A stretch of DNA of 64,000 bases from CAXPZW01 sp964221845 (GTDB lineage: Bacteria; Bacteroidota; Bacteroidia; Flavobacteriales_D; Sanyastnellaceae). The stretch is from contig CAXPZW010000007.1 in the NCBI GenBank assembly GCA_964221845.1, forward strand, positions 13,522-77,521, given 5' to 3'. The position numbers and the translations under genes were made by a program. Below the pieces are notes generated by a model that was not told the DNA's origin, made no database searches, and saw nothing but the letters and a program-made list of their open reading frames with translations. The first letter of the stretch is position 1. Each line of letters opens with the position of its first letter. Positions 33,701 to 42,862 of this stretch are shown piece by piece.

Positions 33701-36700
33701 CGTGCTGAAGCCTTGTGGGCGTGCGAGTTTCAAGTTCTGAAGCTTGCTGAGCTCGATGTCCATGTTGTTGCCCTCGGGCCAAATGGCTTCGTCATCGGTC
33801 TCGTTCCAACGCGTGATTTCCAGCGGGATCTCGTACTCGTAATAGTTCTCGTCAAAGTCCGAACCGAGCCTTAAGAAGCACGTCATGTCTCCGTATTCGA
33901 GGTCGTCGGTGGCTCCGGCGGATTCGGCGTGGATGAACATCTTCACCCTGCGGTACATCCGCATGTCAAAGTTCACGTTGCGGTACGCACCACGGGCGTC
34001 ACCGTCGCGCAGGTTGCAGACCTCCAAGGCCATCGATTGCTCGTTCAGGCTACGGAAGTTGGCCGCACCCACGTCCACCTCACGGATGATGCCCGGAGGC
34101 ACCACGTAGTTCACGGGGTCGCGGTTGCCGTTTTCTTCGATGTTCACCGCACCAATGTTGAAGGTGGTGTTGTCGGGGTCACCCGGCTCGTACTCGCCTG
34201 GGCCCAGGAGGTTGTCCAGGTAGCGTCGCCATTCGCCGCGCACCAGCTCGAGGCGGGCAAAACGCAGGGTGGCTTCTTCCGACCATCCTTGCATGAACAT
34301 ACGGATGTAGCGGATCGAGCGGAAATCAGAAATCTGACCGATGCGCGCATCGTACTCGGCCACTGGAATTTTGAACTGGTACCAACGCACCGCTTTGGTT
34401 TCGCCGTTCGGCAGGTCCTCGATGGTCTGCACAAAGCTGTCGGTGATGTAGTTGGTGCCAATGCTGCCTTCGCCCAGTGCACCCGGGGTGAGGTCTACCT
34501 CGTACTGGTAGTAACTCTCAATGGTGTTCAGGGTAAGGTCTTGGTTGATGTCCTCGGTGTTCGGAATCGTGGTTGCGTTGATCGGGTAGCCGTTGGGCTC
34601 GGTGGTGTTCGCGTTGTCCTCGTTTCCGTTGAAGTCCTTGTAGCGGGTGATGATATCCAGCCCTTCAGAGTTGGGGCGGCGGAAGTGCTCGTAGTTGTCG
34701 GCAGAAGGGTCAGCCACAACCGCGTTGTATGCGTTGGGGTCTAGGACCGCTTGCAGGCTCGCAATCCAGTCAGAGAAGAATTCCTGCTCGGCGGCGTTGT
34801 TCAAACCGTCCAGACCGATGTCCTGTTGGCCGTAGGTTGCAATGTTTGGATCCTGGTTGCCGGTCACCTCAAAGGCGTTCACCACGTTGAAGGTGGCCGG
34901 GTCGGGGACTTGACCCCAAGTGGTTTCCAGGGTAGGCAAGGGGTTGGTCGTGGTGGGGAAGCCGTTCTCGTAGCTGAGCTGCGAGTCGTTCAAGACGTCC
35001 TCGGATACGTTACCCAGGTTGAAGTAGAGCTTACCCCCGTTCAGGTTTTCGCTGTCCTGGTTGAACGGGTCCATCAGCCAGAACTGGATGAACTCGATGT
35101 TGGAGGTCTCAAAGTCGGTGGTGGTCAGTGCGCGTTGGATACCGCCCCAGCGGCTGCCTGGATCCAACAGCGACCCGTCGGGGTTCATACCGGCGGCGCC
35201 ATCGCCCCCTTCAAACGGCACGTAGTTGTACGGGCCACGTTCGTCCGGGTAGAAGGTGAGGTCCAGGGTGGGGATGTTCGGAGGGGTACCCGGAGGCAGC
35301 TCCTTGTTGGGGAATACCTCGTTTTCAAGGACCTCACGCATGCGGTGATCGGAGCGGACTTCGTCGTCCACCGAACCGTCCGGAAGCGAAGAACTCAACC
35401 AGAATTGCGGGTCGATCACATACCAACTCAACTTCGCGCGGTTGTAGTTGTAGGCCAGGTTGTCCTCCAAGTTGCCCTCGGGGAACAGGTTGTTGGCCTT
35501 GGGGGTCGAAGCCAGGAACCACTGGTTGATCGAGCGGATGTCGATCGTGCTCTGGCTGCCTTCGAAGTCGTCCAAGTAGGCGTTTCCTTCGTCGCCAATG
35601 GCGCGGCTGTGTCCGGGGATCAGGTATGCAGCTTCTGCCGCAAAGTCGATGTTGGATGGAGCCTTGGTGTCGTAGAACGGAATCTTGTCCACCAGGCGGG
35701 TGAGCCATTCGCTCTCGCGCTGGAAGGCCAGGTCGGTACCCAGGATGGTGTTGTTGATCGGCTCTTGACCGATGTTCACCTTTTGGGTCAGCGGACGCTC
35801 GCGCAAGTTCAAGATCGTAGCACCGGCCTTGAAGTTGTCGCTGATCTCGTAATCAAAGCGCGTCCCCAGCATGGTCTTGGTCTGGATGGAGAACAGCGAG
35901 TTGGACTCCAACGAGATCTTAATCGGCGTGCCCGATTGCAGGATGCCCTCATTGATGATGCGCACGCGGCCCAACTGGTAGTCCACGGTGTAATCTTGGT
36001 TCTCAATCAGGCGGTTACCCCCCGCGGTGACCGTCACCGATCCTTGCGGAATGTTGAACGCGTTGAGCGCAATCTCTGAGCTCGATGAACTCTGGAACTG
36101 CCCTTGGAGGCTGAAGCGGTTCTTGCTCGGGATCTGCTGCGCCGCCGTTTTGGTCGAGTCGTACAGCTCTTGGTACACAATCTGATCGATCAGTGCGTCG
36201 CCTTCTGCGGTGGGGCCACCCAAGCCTTCTTCAATCTTGTTGGAGAGGTTGGTGCCAAACGGTTCCACGTTGGGCAGGTAAATGCGCCCGTTTTGGGAAT
36301 TGATCAAACCACCTTGGGTGGCAGCGTTGTCCACGTAATCGAACACCCCGTCGGGGTTGGGCATGCCGTTCACGTCCAGCTTGTCCATGTTGAGCACCTG
36401 CATCAACAGCTTGTCGTCCAGCGGCTCGTAGGGAATGTAGTTCTGCGGTACCCCGGTAGACGGGTTGTTGTACCACACGTTCAAGCGGAAGTCCTCGTTG
36501 CTCACGCCAAAGGCGCCAATGTTGTAGACGTTTTTCATCATCAAGTCCCAGATGGGGCTCTGGACTTGGGTGATGGACGACTTCAGCATTTTCAGGATCA
36601 GCGCGTTGGGCGCGGTGAATCCGTCTTGGGAGAGGGTACCCACCTTGTAGGTTTCGCCGCCCAGGGTGTACTCGTAAGCCACCGCCAGTACCTCAGCGTT

Positions 36701-38152
36701 GTTAAGGGCTTGGCGCAGCGAGATGAAGCCCAAGCGCGAGTTGAAGGTGAATTCCGATGCGTTCAGCTTGCGGGCGTTACCCACACGCTCAAACTGGATT
36801 CCCTGCTGGTACAACGGGCTCTGGGCCTGGATGGCGGCGTTGGCGCCGTTGAATTCCATGACCGCAGGGTCGTCCACCATGTCGGGGTAAATGTCGTTGT
36901 TGGTGTTCGACGGGTTGCCTTGAAGGGTGACCGAGGTTTCGGGGTTGTCGAAGAAGGCGGGGTTCACGCCCTGCTGGAACTCCGAGAACATGTAATCCGA
37001 CTGCTCACCGAGGTCACTGAACGCGATCACGTTACGCACATCGGTGGTGTTGGCTTGGGTGTTGACCACCCACACTTCGATTCGGGTGATGTTCACCCCA
37101 GAGTTCACCACCGGAAGGCTTTCGAGCGCACCGTCGTATTGATCGCGGAACCAGTTCGAGAGGAAGTAGTGGCGGTTGGCGTCGTAGTTGTCGCCCTGGA
37201 TTTCAAACTGCTGGGTTTGTGCACCGCCCTGCACCTCGATTTCCTTGCGCTCACCGCGCTGTTGCGAGAACACGGAGGTGTTGCGCAGGCGGCCCCATTG
37301 GGTTTCCACCTTGAGGCCAAACAGCGACTGCGACCCTTGAATCAGCGAACTGTTCAACGGCATGGTCACGTTACCGGCCTCAATGTTTTTGATGATCTCG
37401 TCTTCGGAGCCTTCGTAGCCGAGGTTCATGGTGTTCTCAAAATCGAACGTGGCCTCGGTGTTGAAGTTGGTCTGCAGCTGCATTTTGGTGCCGATGTTCC
37501 CCGTGAGGTTCATCTGGATGCGCTGGTCAAAGTTGAAGGTCGAGATGGTTTGCTGCTGGAGCGGAATACGCGGGTTCTCGGTTTTGGAGATGTTCATCCC
37601 AAAAATCAGCTCGGCTGAACCTTGCATGCGGAACTCAATCTCGTTGCCGCCAAACAGGGTTTCAAAGCCTTTGCCTCCAATTTCAATGGTGGGAATCACC
37701 GGCGAGCGCTCTTCCTCGTCGAGTTCTTCCTGTTGTTCGGTCCACCAATCGTCGAGCGTCTTGCGCATGTCGTATTGGAGGTACTCGTCCAAGGTCATCG
37801 AAGACGGGTTGCGGAAACGCAGCGAGTCGCCAATGTTCTGCACCACTTCGTATTGGCCGGTGGCCGCGTTGTACTCTACGGTATAAGAGATGTTGTCGGG
37901 CAGGGGCAGGTTGATCCCCGAGGGGTCCTGGTCCGGATAAGGACCGTCCTGGTTGGGCCAGATGGGTTGGAGCGAATCGGGCAACAGGGAGTCAGCCACC
38001 GATAGAAGCGGAGGGAGCGGGGCGTCCGGATTGGAACGGGCATAGATGCTCCGTTCAGCCTCTCGGGAACCGGTGGCTCCGGCTGCCCAAAAACAGATCA
38101 CCAGCGCGAGTACGCTGGCGGATTGCAATACGCGTTTACCGCCCCGTGTCAT
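30707..38152 (-). CDS. sprA: T9SS outer-membrane translocon / gliding motility protein SprA
   Basis: 2481 residues, within the range of SprA/Sov (about 2400-2500). SprA forms the very large single-chain outer-membrane beta barrel through which T9SS cargo leaves the cell. The signal sequence is followed by a long N-terminal periplasmic part; SprA features include TVEYNAATGQYEVVQ, GMNISKTENPRIPLQQQ near residue 190, LDDFEGSQSTIDIRS near 860 and GISLRFTLS at the C-terminus, the last barrel strand. Two strongly charged inserts (~1678-1716, rich in Lys-Asp-Lys, and ~1970-2010) probably lie in exposed loops. It starts two bases after the ruvA stop. Its presence matches the sorting-domain proteins in this window. 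Confidence 0.97.
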   Translation of the reverse strand: MTRGGKRVLQSASVLALVICFWAAGATGSREAERSIYARSNPDAPLPPLLSVADSLLPDSLQPIWPNQDGPYPDQDPSGINLPLPDNISYTVEYNAATGQYEVVQNIGDSLRFRNPSSMTLDEYLQYDMRKTLDDWWTEQQEELDEEERSPVIPTIEIGGKGFETLFGGNEIEFRMQGSAELIFGMNISKTENPRIPLQQQTISTFNFDQRIQMNLTGNIGTKMQLQTNFNTEATFDFENTMNLGYEGSEDEIIKNIEAGNVTMPLNSSLIQGSQSLFGLKVETQWGRLRNTSVFSQQRGERKEIEVQGGAQTQQFEIQGDNYDANRHYFLSNWFRDQYDGALESLPVVNSGVNITRIEVWVVNTQANTTDVRNVIAFSDLGEQSDYMFSEFQQGVNPAFFDNPETSVTLQGNPSNTNNDIYPDMVDDPAVMEFNGANAAIQAQSPLYQQGIQFERVGNARKLNASEFTFNSRLGFISLRQALNNAEVLAVAYEYTLGGETYKVGTLSQDGFTAPNALILKMLKSSITQVQSPIWDLMMKNVYNIGAFGVSNEDFRLNVWYNNPSTGVPQNYIPYEPLDDKLLMQVLNMDKLDVNGMPNPDGVFDYVDNAATQGGLINSQNGRIYLPNVEPFGTNLSNKIEEGLGGPTAEGDALIDQIVYQELYDSTKTAAQQIPSKNRFSLQGQFQSSSSSEIALNAFNIPQGSVTVTAGGNRLIENQDYTVDYQLGRVRIINEGILQSGTPIKISLESNSLFSIQTKTMLGTRFDYEISDNFKAGATILNLRERPLTQKVNIGQEPINNTILGTDLAFQRESEWLTRLVDKIPFYDTKAPSNIDFAAEAAYLIPGHSRAIGDEGNAYLDDFEGSQSTIDIRSINQWFLASTPKANNLFPEGNLEDNLAYNYNRAKLSWYVIDPQFWLSSSLPDGSVDDEVRSDHRMREVLENEVFPNKELPPGTPPNIPTLDLTFYPDERGPYNYVPFEGGDGAAGMNPDGSLLDPGSRWGGIQRALTTTDFETSNIEFIQFWLMDPFNQDSENLNGGKLYFNLGNVSEDVLNDSQLSYENGFPTTTNPLPTLETTWGQVPDPATFNVVNAFEVTGNQDPNIATYGQQDIGLDGLNNAAEQEFFSDWIASLQAVLDPNAYNAVVADPSADNYEHFRRPNSEGLDIITRYKDFNGNEDNANTTEPNGYPINATTIPNTEDINQDLTLNTIESYYQYEVDLTPGALGEGSIGTNYITDSFVQTIEDLPNGETKAVRWYQFKIPVAEYDARIGQISDFRSIRYIRMFMQGWSEEATLRFARLELVRGEWRRYLDNLLGPGEYEPGDPDNTTFNIGAVNIEENGNRDPVNYVVPPGIIREVDVGAANFRSLNEQSMALEVCNLRDGDARGAYRNVNFDMRMYRRVKMFIHAESAGATDDLEYGDMTCFLRLGSDFDENYYEYEIPLEITRWNETDDEAIWPEGNNMDIELSKLQNLKLARPQGFSTLQEFVQLDGNARLKVKGNPNLANVVTVMVGVRNPRQDDNPWQADDGQEVCAELWVNELRLTDFNEDGGWAALASMNATLADLGTLQLAANISKPGFGGLEQTVQERQRETIVGFDANTTLQMGKLMPERLGVTLPVYLGYSENVSTPQFDPLSPDIELDNRENLSPERRQKSQTYIKRRSFNVTNFRIAPTGNPDKDKKEKKDKDKGKDDDPDSGKEKKDKDKDKKKSNKTPFYAIQNFSFSYAYNEMYMRDINTEFQWQKDYSGGLNYSFNNKPKEVKPFANIGFIKKSKNLTFIKDFNFYTGIQSFSLNTGMDRTYETSRVRNNTLELFGFESDVLINTQVLKTWNWNRQYNVKYDLTKSLKMDFNANTLALVREPQGVIDKEDTEWYAAYRDSVWNEIQGLGERTNYNHGINVSYKVPLDKFPLINFMTADARYAGTYRWDRAPFAQDSLGGTIQNSRNITLNAGANFLNLYNKVELLKDINSGKARRDGQKAKQREQEEDNTKKDGFGQDQEDDKPDPVYFNPFHEFLRLLMTVRNVSASYQRNEGLLLPGYGLSPEFFGMDENFEAPGWGFVLGQQNTGLAGDRVNNYALDAANNGWFLQNPNQNQLYTETYSETWNLRANLEPIKDFKVEVSANRQVARNSASFFRFDENEGDFVFDSPTEQGTFTASVITWGSAWEELGDDFSSPTFRTFLDNRVDISSRLNEQTYQESEALANGFYEGFGPTAQDVVIPAFVAAYTGGDANQVSLDPFKTAMAPNWRITYNGLSKNKRVKKYFKQFSLKHGYRSTMTTQYVFNLAYDEDLNGRPTELDQSENWVSRRQISTVSISEQMNPVVGVDVKIKTKKKNDPNIKLEWKRDRTIALGLSNYQVTETSSNSLVIGVGYKFTDVPNPFGRAKGSRLPIPLLKDTDLELRADLTIRDNVTVIRKMVERQDQVTAGQKIISIKTYAQMGVSEKLDLRLFYDHQLTRPKISTSFPTSNINSGISLRFTLS

Positions 38153-38154
38153 GT

Positions 38155-38742
38155 TCAGAGTTGCTTCAGGGCGGATTTAATCAGGTCTTCCACAGCCAAT
38201 TCCTTTTCAGCCTGCTTCAAAATCCGGTCTACGGTCGTTTCGGTCTTTTTCTTGTCGAACCCAAGGGACGACAGAGCAGTTAACGCCTCACTTCTAGCGC
38301 TATTGCCCCCCACCACTAATTTTTCACGATCTGCGGTTTGGGTCTTTCCGATTTTGTCCTGCAAATCTACAATTATCCGTTGCGCTGTTTTGGCGCCGAT
38401 CCCTTTGATTTTCTGGATCAATCCCACATCACCATCCATGATGGCGTGCTGGACTTCGGTGGGTGAAAGCGAGCTGAGAATCATCCGCCCCGTGGTGGCA
38501 CCCACGCCCGAAACCGAGATCAACTGCAGGAACACCTCGCGTTCTTCCTTGTCGTAAAAGCCAAACAGCATATGCGCGTCATCGCGAATCACTTGATGGG
38601 CGAACAAGGTGCAGTTTTCCCGATCGGGAATCTGGGAGAAGGTGTGCAGAGAAATATGCAGGAAATAGCCTACGCCGCCGCATTCCACGATGGCGTGGGT
38701 GGGGCTTTTTTCAATCAGGCGTCCACTGAGGTGGTGAATCAT
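38155..38742 (-). CDS. ruvA: Holliday junction branch migration protein RuvA
   Basis: 195 residues. It binds four-way junctions and loads the RuvB helicase in recombinational repair. Domain I has MIHHLSGRLIEKSPTHAIVECGGVGYFLHIS; domain II has helix-hairpin-helix pairs LISVSGVGATTGRMIL and LIQKIKGIGAKTAQRIIVDL; domain III is ALTALSSLGFDKKKTETTV. It is the first gene of the ruvA-sprA pair. A TATATTCG box (one mismatch to TAnnTTTG) lies only 4 bp before the ATG. No LexA-like operator is seen here, although ruv genes belong to the SOS regulon in E. coli. Confidence 0.96.
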   Translation of the reverse strand: MIHHLSGRLIEKSPTHAIVECGGVGYFLHISLHTFSQIPDRENCTLFAHQVIRDDAHMLFGFYDKEEREVFLQLISVSGVGATTGRMILSSLSPTEVQHAIMDGDVGLIQKIKGIGAKTAQRIIVDLQDKIGKTQTADREKLVVGGNSARSEALTALSSLGFDKKKTETTVDRILKQAEKELAVEDLIKSALKQL

Positions 38743-38771
38743 GGCGCGAATATAACCTGCTGAACCCGTAC

Positions 38772-41036
38772 TTATTTGGTCTGCGCGTCTACCACCGCAA
38801 TGCGCACCATGTTCAGGATTTCCCGAACCGAGCTGCCCATTTGCAGCACGTGGAAGCTTTTGCGCATGCCAATGAGTACCGGTCCGGTACTCTCCAGCTC
38901 TGCAAGTTCCTGCATGAGTTTGTACGCAATGTTGCCCGCGCTGAGGTTGGGGAAGATCAGCACGTTGGTGTTGCGGCGTTGCAGTTCGCTGAACGGGAAG
39001 ATCTCCTTGCGCAGCTGTTGGTTGAGCGCGAAGTTGGCTTGCATCTCGCCGTCCACCACCAGGTCGGGGGCTTCGTCGTGCAGGATGCGCACGGCTTCGG
39101 CCACTTTGGTGGCGTCTTGGCCTTTGGCCGAACCAAAGTTGCCGTAGCTCAACATGGCAATGCGCGGAGTGATCTTCATGCGCTTGACCGCCTTGGCGGT
39201 GAGCAGGGCAATGTCGGCCAGCTCACGAGCGGTGGGGTTCACGTTTACCGTAGTGTCGGCAAAGAACATGGGCCCCTGCTTGGTTTGGAAGATGTACATC
39301 CCGGCCACCATGCTCGCGTCCTCTTCGGTGCCGATCACGTGCAGTGCCGGACGGATCACATCCGGGTACTTGCGGGTGATGCCCGAGATCAGGGCGTCCG
39401 CTTCACCGGTTTCCACCATCATGGCGCCATAGTAGTTGCGGTCGCGCATGGCGCGCTCAGCTTCAAACAGGGTCAGGCCTTTGCGTTTGCGGCGTTCAAA
39501 GAGCTCGGCGGCAAAGGCTTGGCGCATGGGTTTGTAGGCCTCAGAGCGCGGGTCGAGGATTTGCACCTCGCCCAACTCCAGGTTGTGCTCGTCCATCATC
39601 TCTTGGATGCGCTCGGGGTTGCCTAGCAAGATGGGTTCGGCAATGCCTTCGTCAATGGCGGCTTCGGCGGCCTTCAGGATTTTGTAGTGCTCGGCTTCGG
39701 CAAACACCACGCGCATGGGACGTTTGCGCGCACGTTCTGCAATGCTGCGCTGGAGCTTATTGTCTCGTCCAAGGCGGGCGTCAAGGTTTTGCTCGTAAGT
39801 TTCCCAGTCTTCAATGGGCTCTTGGGCCACGCCGCTTTCGATGGCTGCCTTGGCTACCGCTACCGAAATGCGGGTGATGAGTCGCGGATCGAGCGGTTTG
39901 GGAATGATCAGGTCGCGTCCAAAGGCAATGTTGCGCATGTCGTACGCCTCGTTCACCTCGTCGGGCACAGGTTCTTTGGCGAGTTCTGCCAAGGCCTTGA
40001 CCGCAGCCAATTTCATGGCGTCGTTGATGGATGTGGCTCGCACATCCAACGCGCCGCGGAAGATGTAGGGGAAGCCCAATACGTTGTTCACCTGGTTTGG
40101 GTGATCTGAGCGGCCGGTGGCCATGATCAGGTCCTTTCGCACGCGCATAGCGGTGGCGTAAGGAATCTCGGGCTCAGGGTTGGCCAGGGCAAATACGATA
40201 GGGTCGTCGGCCATGGAGGTCACCATGTCTTCGTCCACAATGCCCGAGGTCGACAGGCCCAGGAACACATCGGCGCCTTTCATAGCGTCCGAAAGGGACT
40301 TGATCTTGCGATCGGTAGCCCAGAGTTGCTTGCGGGAGTTGAGGTCCTTGCGGTCTGAGGTGATGGCACCCTTGGAATCGAACACCACAATGTTTTCCTT
40401 CTTGGCGCCCAATTGCACAAACAGGTTCAGGCAAGACATGGATGCCGCACCTGCGCCGCTAACCACAATCTTGACCTTGCCGATTTCTTTTTCGGCCAAT
40501 TCCAGGGCGTTGAGCAGCGCGGCAGAACCGATGATGGCGGTGCCGTGCTGGTCGTCGTGCATGATGGGGATCTTCAGTTCTGCTTTGAGGCGCTCTTCGA
40601 TTTCAAAGGCCTCTGGCGCTTTGATGTCTTCGAGGTTGATGCCGCCAAAGGTGGGGGCGATGGCTTTGACCGTATCGACAAAGCGGTCCACGTCAGAGGC
40701 GTCTACCTCGATGTCAAACACGTCGATATCGGCGAAGATTTTAAAGAGTACGCCCTTGCCCTCCATCACTGGCTTGCTGGCCTCAGGGCCAATGTTGCCC
40801 AGGCCGAGTACAGCGGTACCGTTGCTAATGACCGCCACCAAGTTGCCCTTGCCGGTGTAGCGGTACACGTCTTCGGGGTGTTCAGCAATCTCAAGACAGG
40901 GTTCAGCCACACCAGGAGAGTAAGCGAGCGCGAGGTCGCGTTGCGAGGCAGTGGGCTTGGAGGGGATGACTTCCAGCTTTCCGGGGCGTCCCTGCTCGTG
41001 GTAATCCAGGGCTTCCTTCTTGCGGATTTTAGGCAT
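38772..41036 (-). CDS. maeB: NADP-dependent malic enzyme with phosphotransacetylase-like domain
   Basis: About 754 residues from ATG 41036 (MPKIRKKEALDYHEQGRPG); the start at 41057 is upstream of the expected N-terminus. It converts malate to pyruvate with CO2 release and reduces NADP+. Residues ~1-420 form the malic enzyme part (ALAYSPGVAEPCLEI, IMHDDQHGTAIIGSAALLNAL, and the dinucleotide fold KIVVSGAGAASMSCLNLF). The rest (~430-754) is a phosphate acetyl/butyryltransferase-like domain (RVVFAEAEHYKILKAAEAA ... LIFPNLSAGNIAYKLMQEL), usually regulatory in MaeB. It has its own promoter box and is followed by ruvA after 29 bp. Confidence 0.95.
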   Translation of the reverse strand: MPKIRKKEALDYHEQGRPGKLEVIPSKPTASQRDLALAYSPGVAEPCLEIAEHPEDVYRYTGKGNLVAVISNGTAVLGLGNIGPEASKPVMEGKGVLFKIFADIDVFDIEVDASDVDRFVDTVKAIAPTFGGINLEDIKAPEAFEIEERLKAELKIPIMHDDQHGTAIIGSAALLNALELAEKEIGKVKIVVSGAGAASMSCLNLFVQLGAKKENIVVFDSKGAITSDRKDLNSRKQLWATDRKIKSLSDAMKGADVFLGLSTSGIVDEDMVTSMADDPIVFALANPEPEIPYATAMRVRKDLIMATGRSDHPNQVNNVLGFPYIFRGALDVRATSINDAMKLAAVKALAELAKEPVPDEVNEAYDMRNIAFGRDLIIPKPLDPRLITRISVAVAKAAIESGVAQEPIEDWETYEQNLDARLGRDNKLQRSIAERARKRPMRVVFAEAEHYKILKAAEAAIDEGIAEPILLGNPERIQEMMDEHNLELGEVQILDPRSEAYKPMRQAFAAELFERRKRKGLTLFEAERAMRDRNYYGAMMVETGEADALISGITRKYPDVIRPALHVIGTEEDASMVAGMYIFQTKQGPMFFADTTVNVNPTARELADIALLTAKAVKRMKITPRIAMLSYGNFGSAKGQDATKVAEAVRILHDEAPDLVVDGEMQANFALNQQLRKEIFPFSELQRRNTNVLIFPNLSAGNIAYKLMQELAELESTGPVLIGMRKSFHVLQMGSSVREILNMVRIAVVDAQTK

Positions 41037-41054
41037 AGTAGCAGTTTGAGCGCC

Positions 41055-41062
41055 CAAAATTA
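41055..41062 (-). promoter_or_regulatory. -7 box for maeB
   Basis: TAATTTTG on the minus strand, a perfect TAnnTTTG, 18 bp before the maeB ATG. The rest of the 285-bp divergent space to 41321 is AT-rich and holds no gene; a weak TTTG/TACATTCG pair at 41259-41285 could serve the plus-strand gene. Confidence 0.45.
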
Positions 41063-41321
41063 ACCCTCAAGGCGCTATCCCTGACGCGCCGAAGGCGTGA
41101 GGTTTTCTTCGTGTATTTGCGATAGAAGTGTCCCGTTCCCTTGACTTCCTAAGTGCGTATTTGGGCTTACCCAATAGCCAAAGCGCTTGATTTAAGAGGG
41201 TTTACAGACAAAATAAATTGGAACTCCAAAGGGAATATAGAGGGGTACGTCGTGATGGTTTGGGGTAAGAAAATACCTACATTCGTCGTCCGCATAGAAA
41301 ATGAACGGTTAACCAATATTT

Positions 41322-42770
41322 ATGATGAAAACTGTACGCATTATTGCTGCTGCCTTCGCAGCACTCTTCGCGACTACTGCCTCAGCGCAGATCGCAGACG
41401 GTAGCGTTGCTCCTGACTTCACTACCACCGATATCAACGGCAACACCGTAACTCTCGCCGAGTACATGGACGCCGGTAAGACTGTCATTATGGACGTGTC
41501 TGCTACCTGGTGTGGTCCTTGCTGGAGCTACCACAACACCGGTATCCTCGAAGCGTTTTACTCGCTGTTCGGCCCTGAAGGTGCTGACGTAGCTACCGTA
41601 CTCTACGTAGAAGGTGATGCTTCTACCACCCTCGAAGACATCTACGGTACTGGCTCTGACACTTGGGGCGACTGGACTGCCGGTGTTGATTACCCTATCA
41701 TCGACGATGCTGACATCGCCGACGCTTACGAGATTACTTACTATCCAACCATCTACAAGATCTGTCCTGACGGTTTGGTATACGAAATAGGTCAGCTTTC
41801 ACTGGAAGGCCTGATCGAAGAAGCCCTCGCAGGTTGTGACAACGCTGCTTCAGGTGCATTCCCTTACCTGTCTGCCTACACCGGTGACGCTGCTTCTTGT
41901 GGCGACGCTGAGATTCGTGCTGACGTCGTAAACTACGGCGACATGGACGTGACCTCTGCTTCATTCGACCTGTACGTAGACGGCACCATGGAAGGTACCT
42001 ACCCATGGAGCGGTACCATCGCTGCTGGCGCTACCGAGACTGTAGTTCTGACTTCAATCTCAACTCCAGGTAACACCGACATCGAGATCATCATGACCGA
42101 AGCCAACGGCAACGCACTCGAGCAATACACCACTGGTTACATTGCTCCTGCTGCTGACGCTACCACTTGGTGGACTGTTGAGATCCTGACCGACTGCTGG
42201 CCAGGTGAGACCACTTGGGAAGTACGTGACGCTTCAGGCGCTACTGTACAGTCAGGCGGTCCTTACACCGACGCTCAAACTGAAATCACCGAAGGATTCG
42301 GTTTGCCTTCAACCGGTTGCTACTCGTTCTTCATGTACGATTCATACGGCGACGGTCTGAACGGGTCAATCTGGTCTTCTTGTGGTGTTGACGGTAACTA
42401 CACCGTTTCTACCGCTGCTGGTGTGATCGCTTCGAACGACGGTTCAGTTCCTTTCGCTCAGGAAGTAGCTGGTGCGAACGCTACCACTGTAAGCGTAGAC
42501 GAGGTTGCTGCTAACGCTTCACTCAACGTGTACCCGAACCCAACTTCAGACATCCTGAACGTAAACGTATCATTGGTAAACGCTGCTGACCTGTCACTGG
42601 ACGTATTCAACGCCCTCGGCCAACGCGTAATGACCAAAGATTTCGGTACCATGATGAGCGGCCAAGTTGTTCACCAACTGGACCTCTCAGGTCTCCAGTC
42701 AGGTGTATACACCGTAAACATGACTGCTGGCAACGAAGTATCAACCGTACGTGTCAACGTAGCGCGTTAA
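41322..42770 (+). CDS. Secreted thioredoxin-fold protein with T9SS sorting domain
   Basis: 482 residues with a signal peptide (MMKTVRIIAAAFAALFATTASAQ). Residues ~28-170 are a redoxin/thioredoxin-like domain with SATWCGPCWSYH, an intact CxxC, and YYPTIY in place of the cis-Pro loop. A CARDB-like module follows (~185-265, DAEIRADVVNYGDMDVTS). Next is a domain with MYDSYGDGLNGSIW (~335-350), common in Bacteroidota exoproteins. The T9SS type A sorting domain (~395-482) has NVYPNPTSDILNV and LSGLQSGVYTVNM. Codons are strongly biased (GCT, GGT, TAC, GAC), suggesting high expression. A redox-active protein sorted to the outside by T9SS is notable; its substrate is unknown. Confidence 0.87.
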   Translation: MMKTVRIIAAAFAALFATTASAQIADGSVAPDFTTTDINGNTVTLAEYMDAGKTVIMDVSATWCGPCWSYHNTGILEAFYSLFGPEGADVATVLYVEGDASTTLEDIYGTGSDTWGDWTAGVDYPIIDDADIADAYEITYYPTIYKICPDGLVYEIGQLSLEGLIEEALAGCDNAASGAFPYLSAYTGDAASCGDAEIRADVVNYGDMDVTSASFDLYVDGTMEGTYPWSGTIAAGATETVVLTSISTPGNTDIEIIMTEANGNALEQYTTGYIAPAADATTWWTVEILTDCWPGETTWEVRDASGATVQSGGPYTDAQTEITEGFGLPSTGCYSFFMYDSYGDGLNGSIWSSCGVDGNYTVSTAAGVIASNDGSVPFAQEVAGANATTVSVDEVAANASLNVYPNPTSDILNVNVSLVNAADLSLDVFNALGQRVMTKDFGTMMSGQVVHQLDLSGLQSGVYTVNMTAGNEVSTVRVNVAR

Positions 42771-42791
42771 GAAGTTGCTAAACGCATAGAA

Positions 42792-42842
42792 AGTCAGCAG
42801 TTTGGTATGGCGGTTGCCACACTCAGACTGCTGACTTTTTTT
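42792..42842 (+). terminator. Rho-independent terminator
   Basis: A 10-bp perfect stem AGTCAGCAGT/ACTGCTGACT with a 25-nt loop, followed by seven T, 21 bp after the stop of the thioredoxin-fold exoprotein gene. Confidence 0.85.
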
Positions 42843-42862
42843 GATACCCAAAACCCCAACAG

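Noticed and set aside
38743..38771. LexA-like operator at ruvA, as in the E. coli SOS regulon
   Set aside because: No TGCTAA-N5-TTAGCA-like palindrome is present in the 29-bp space before ruvA.
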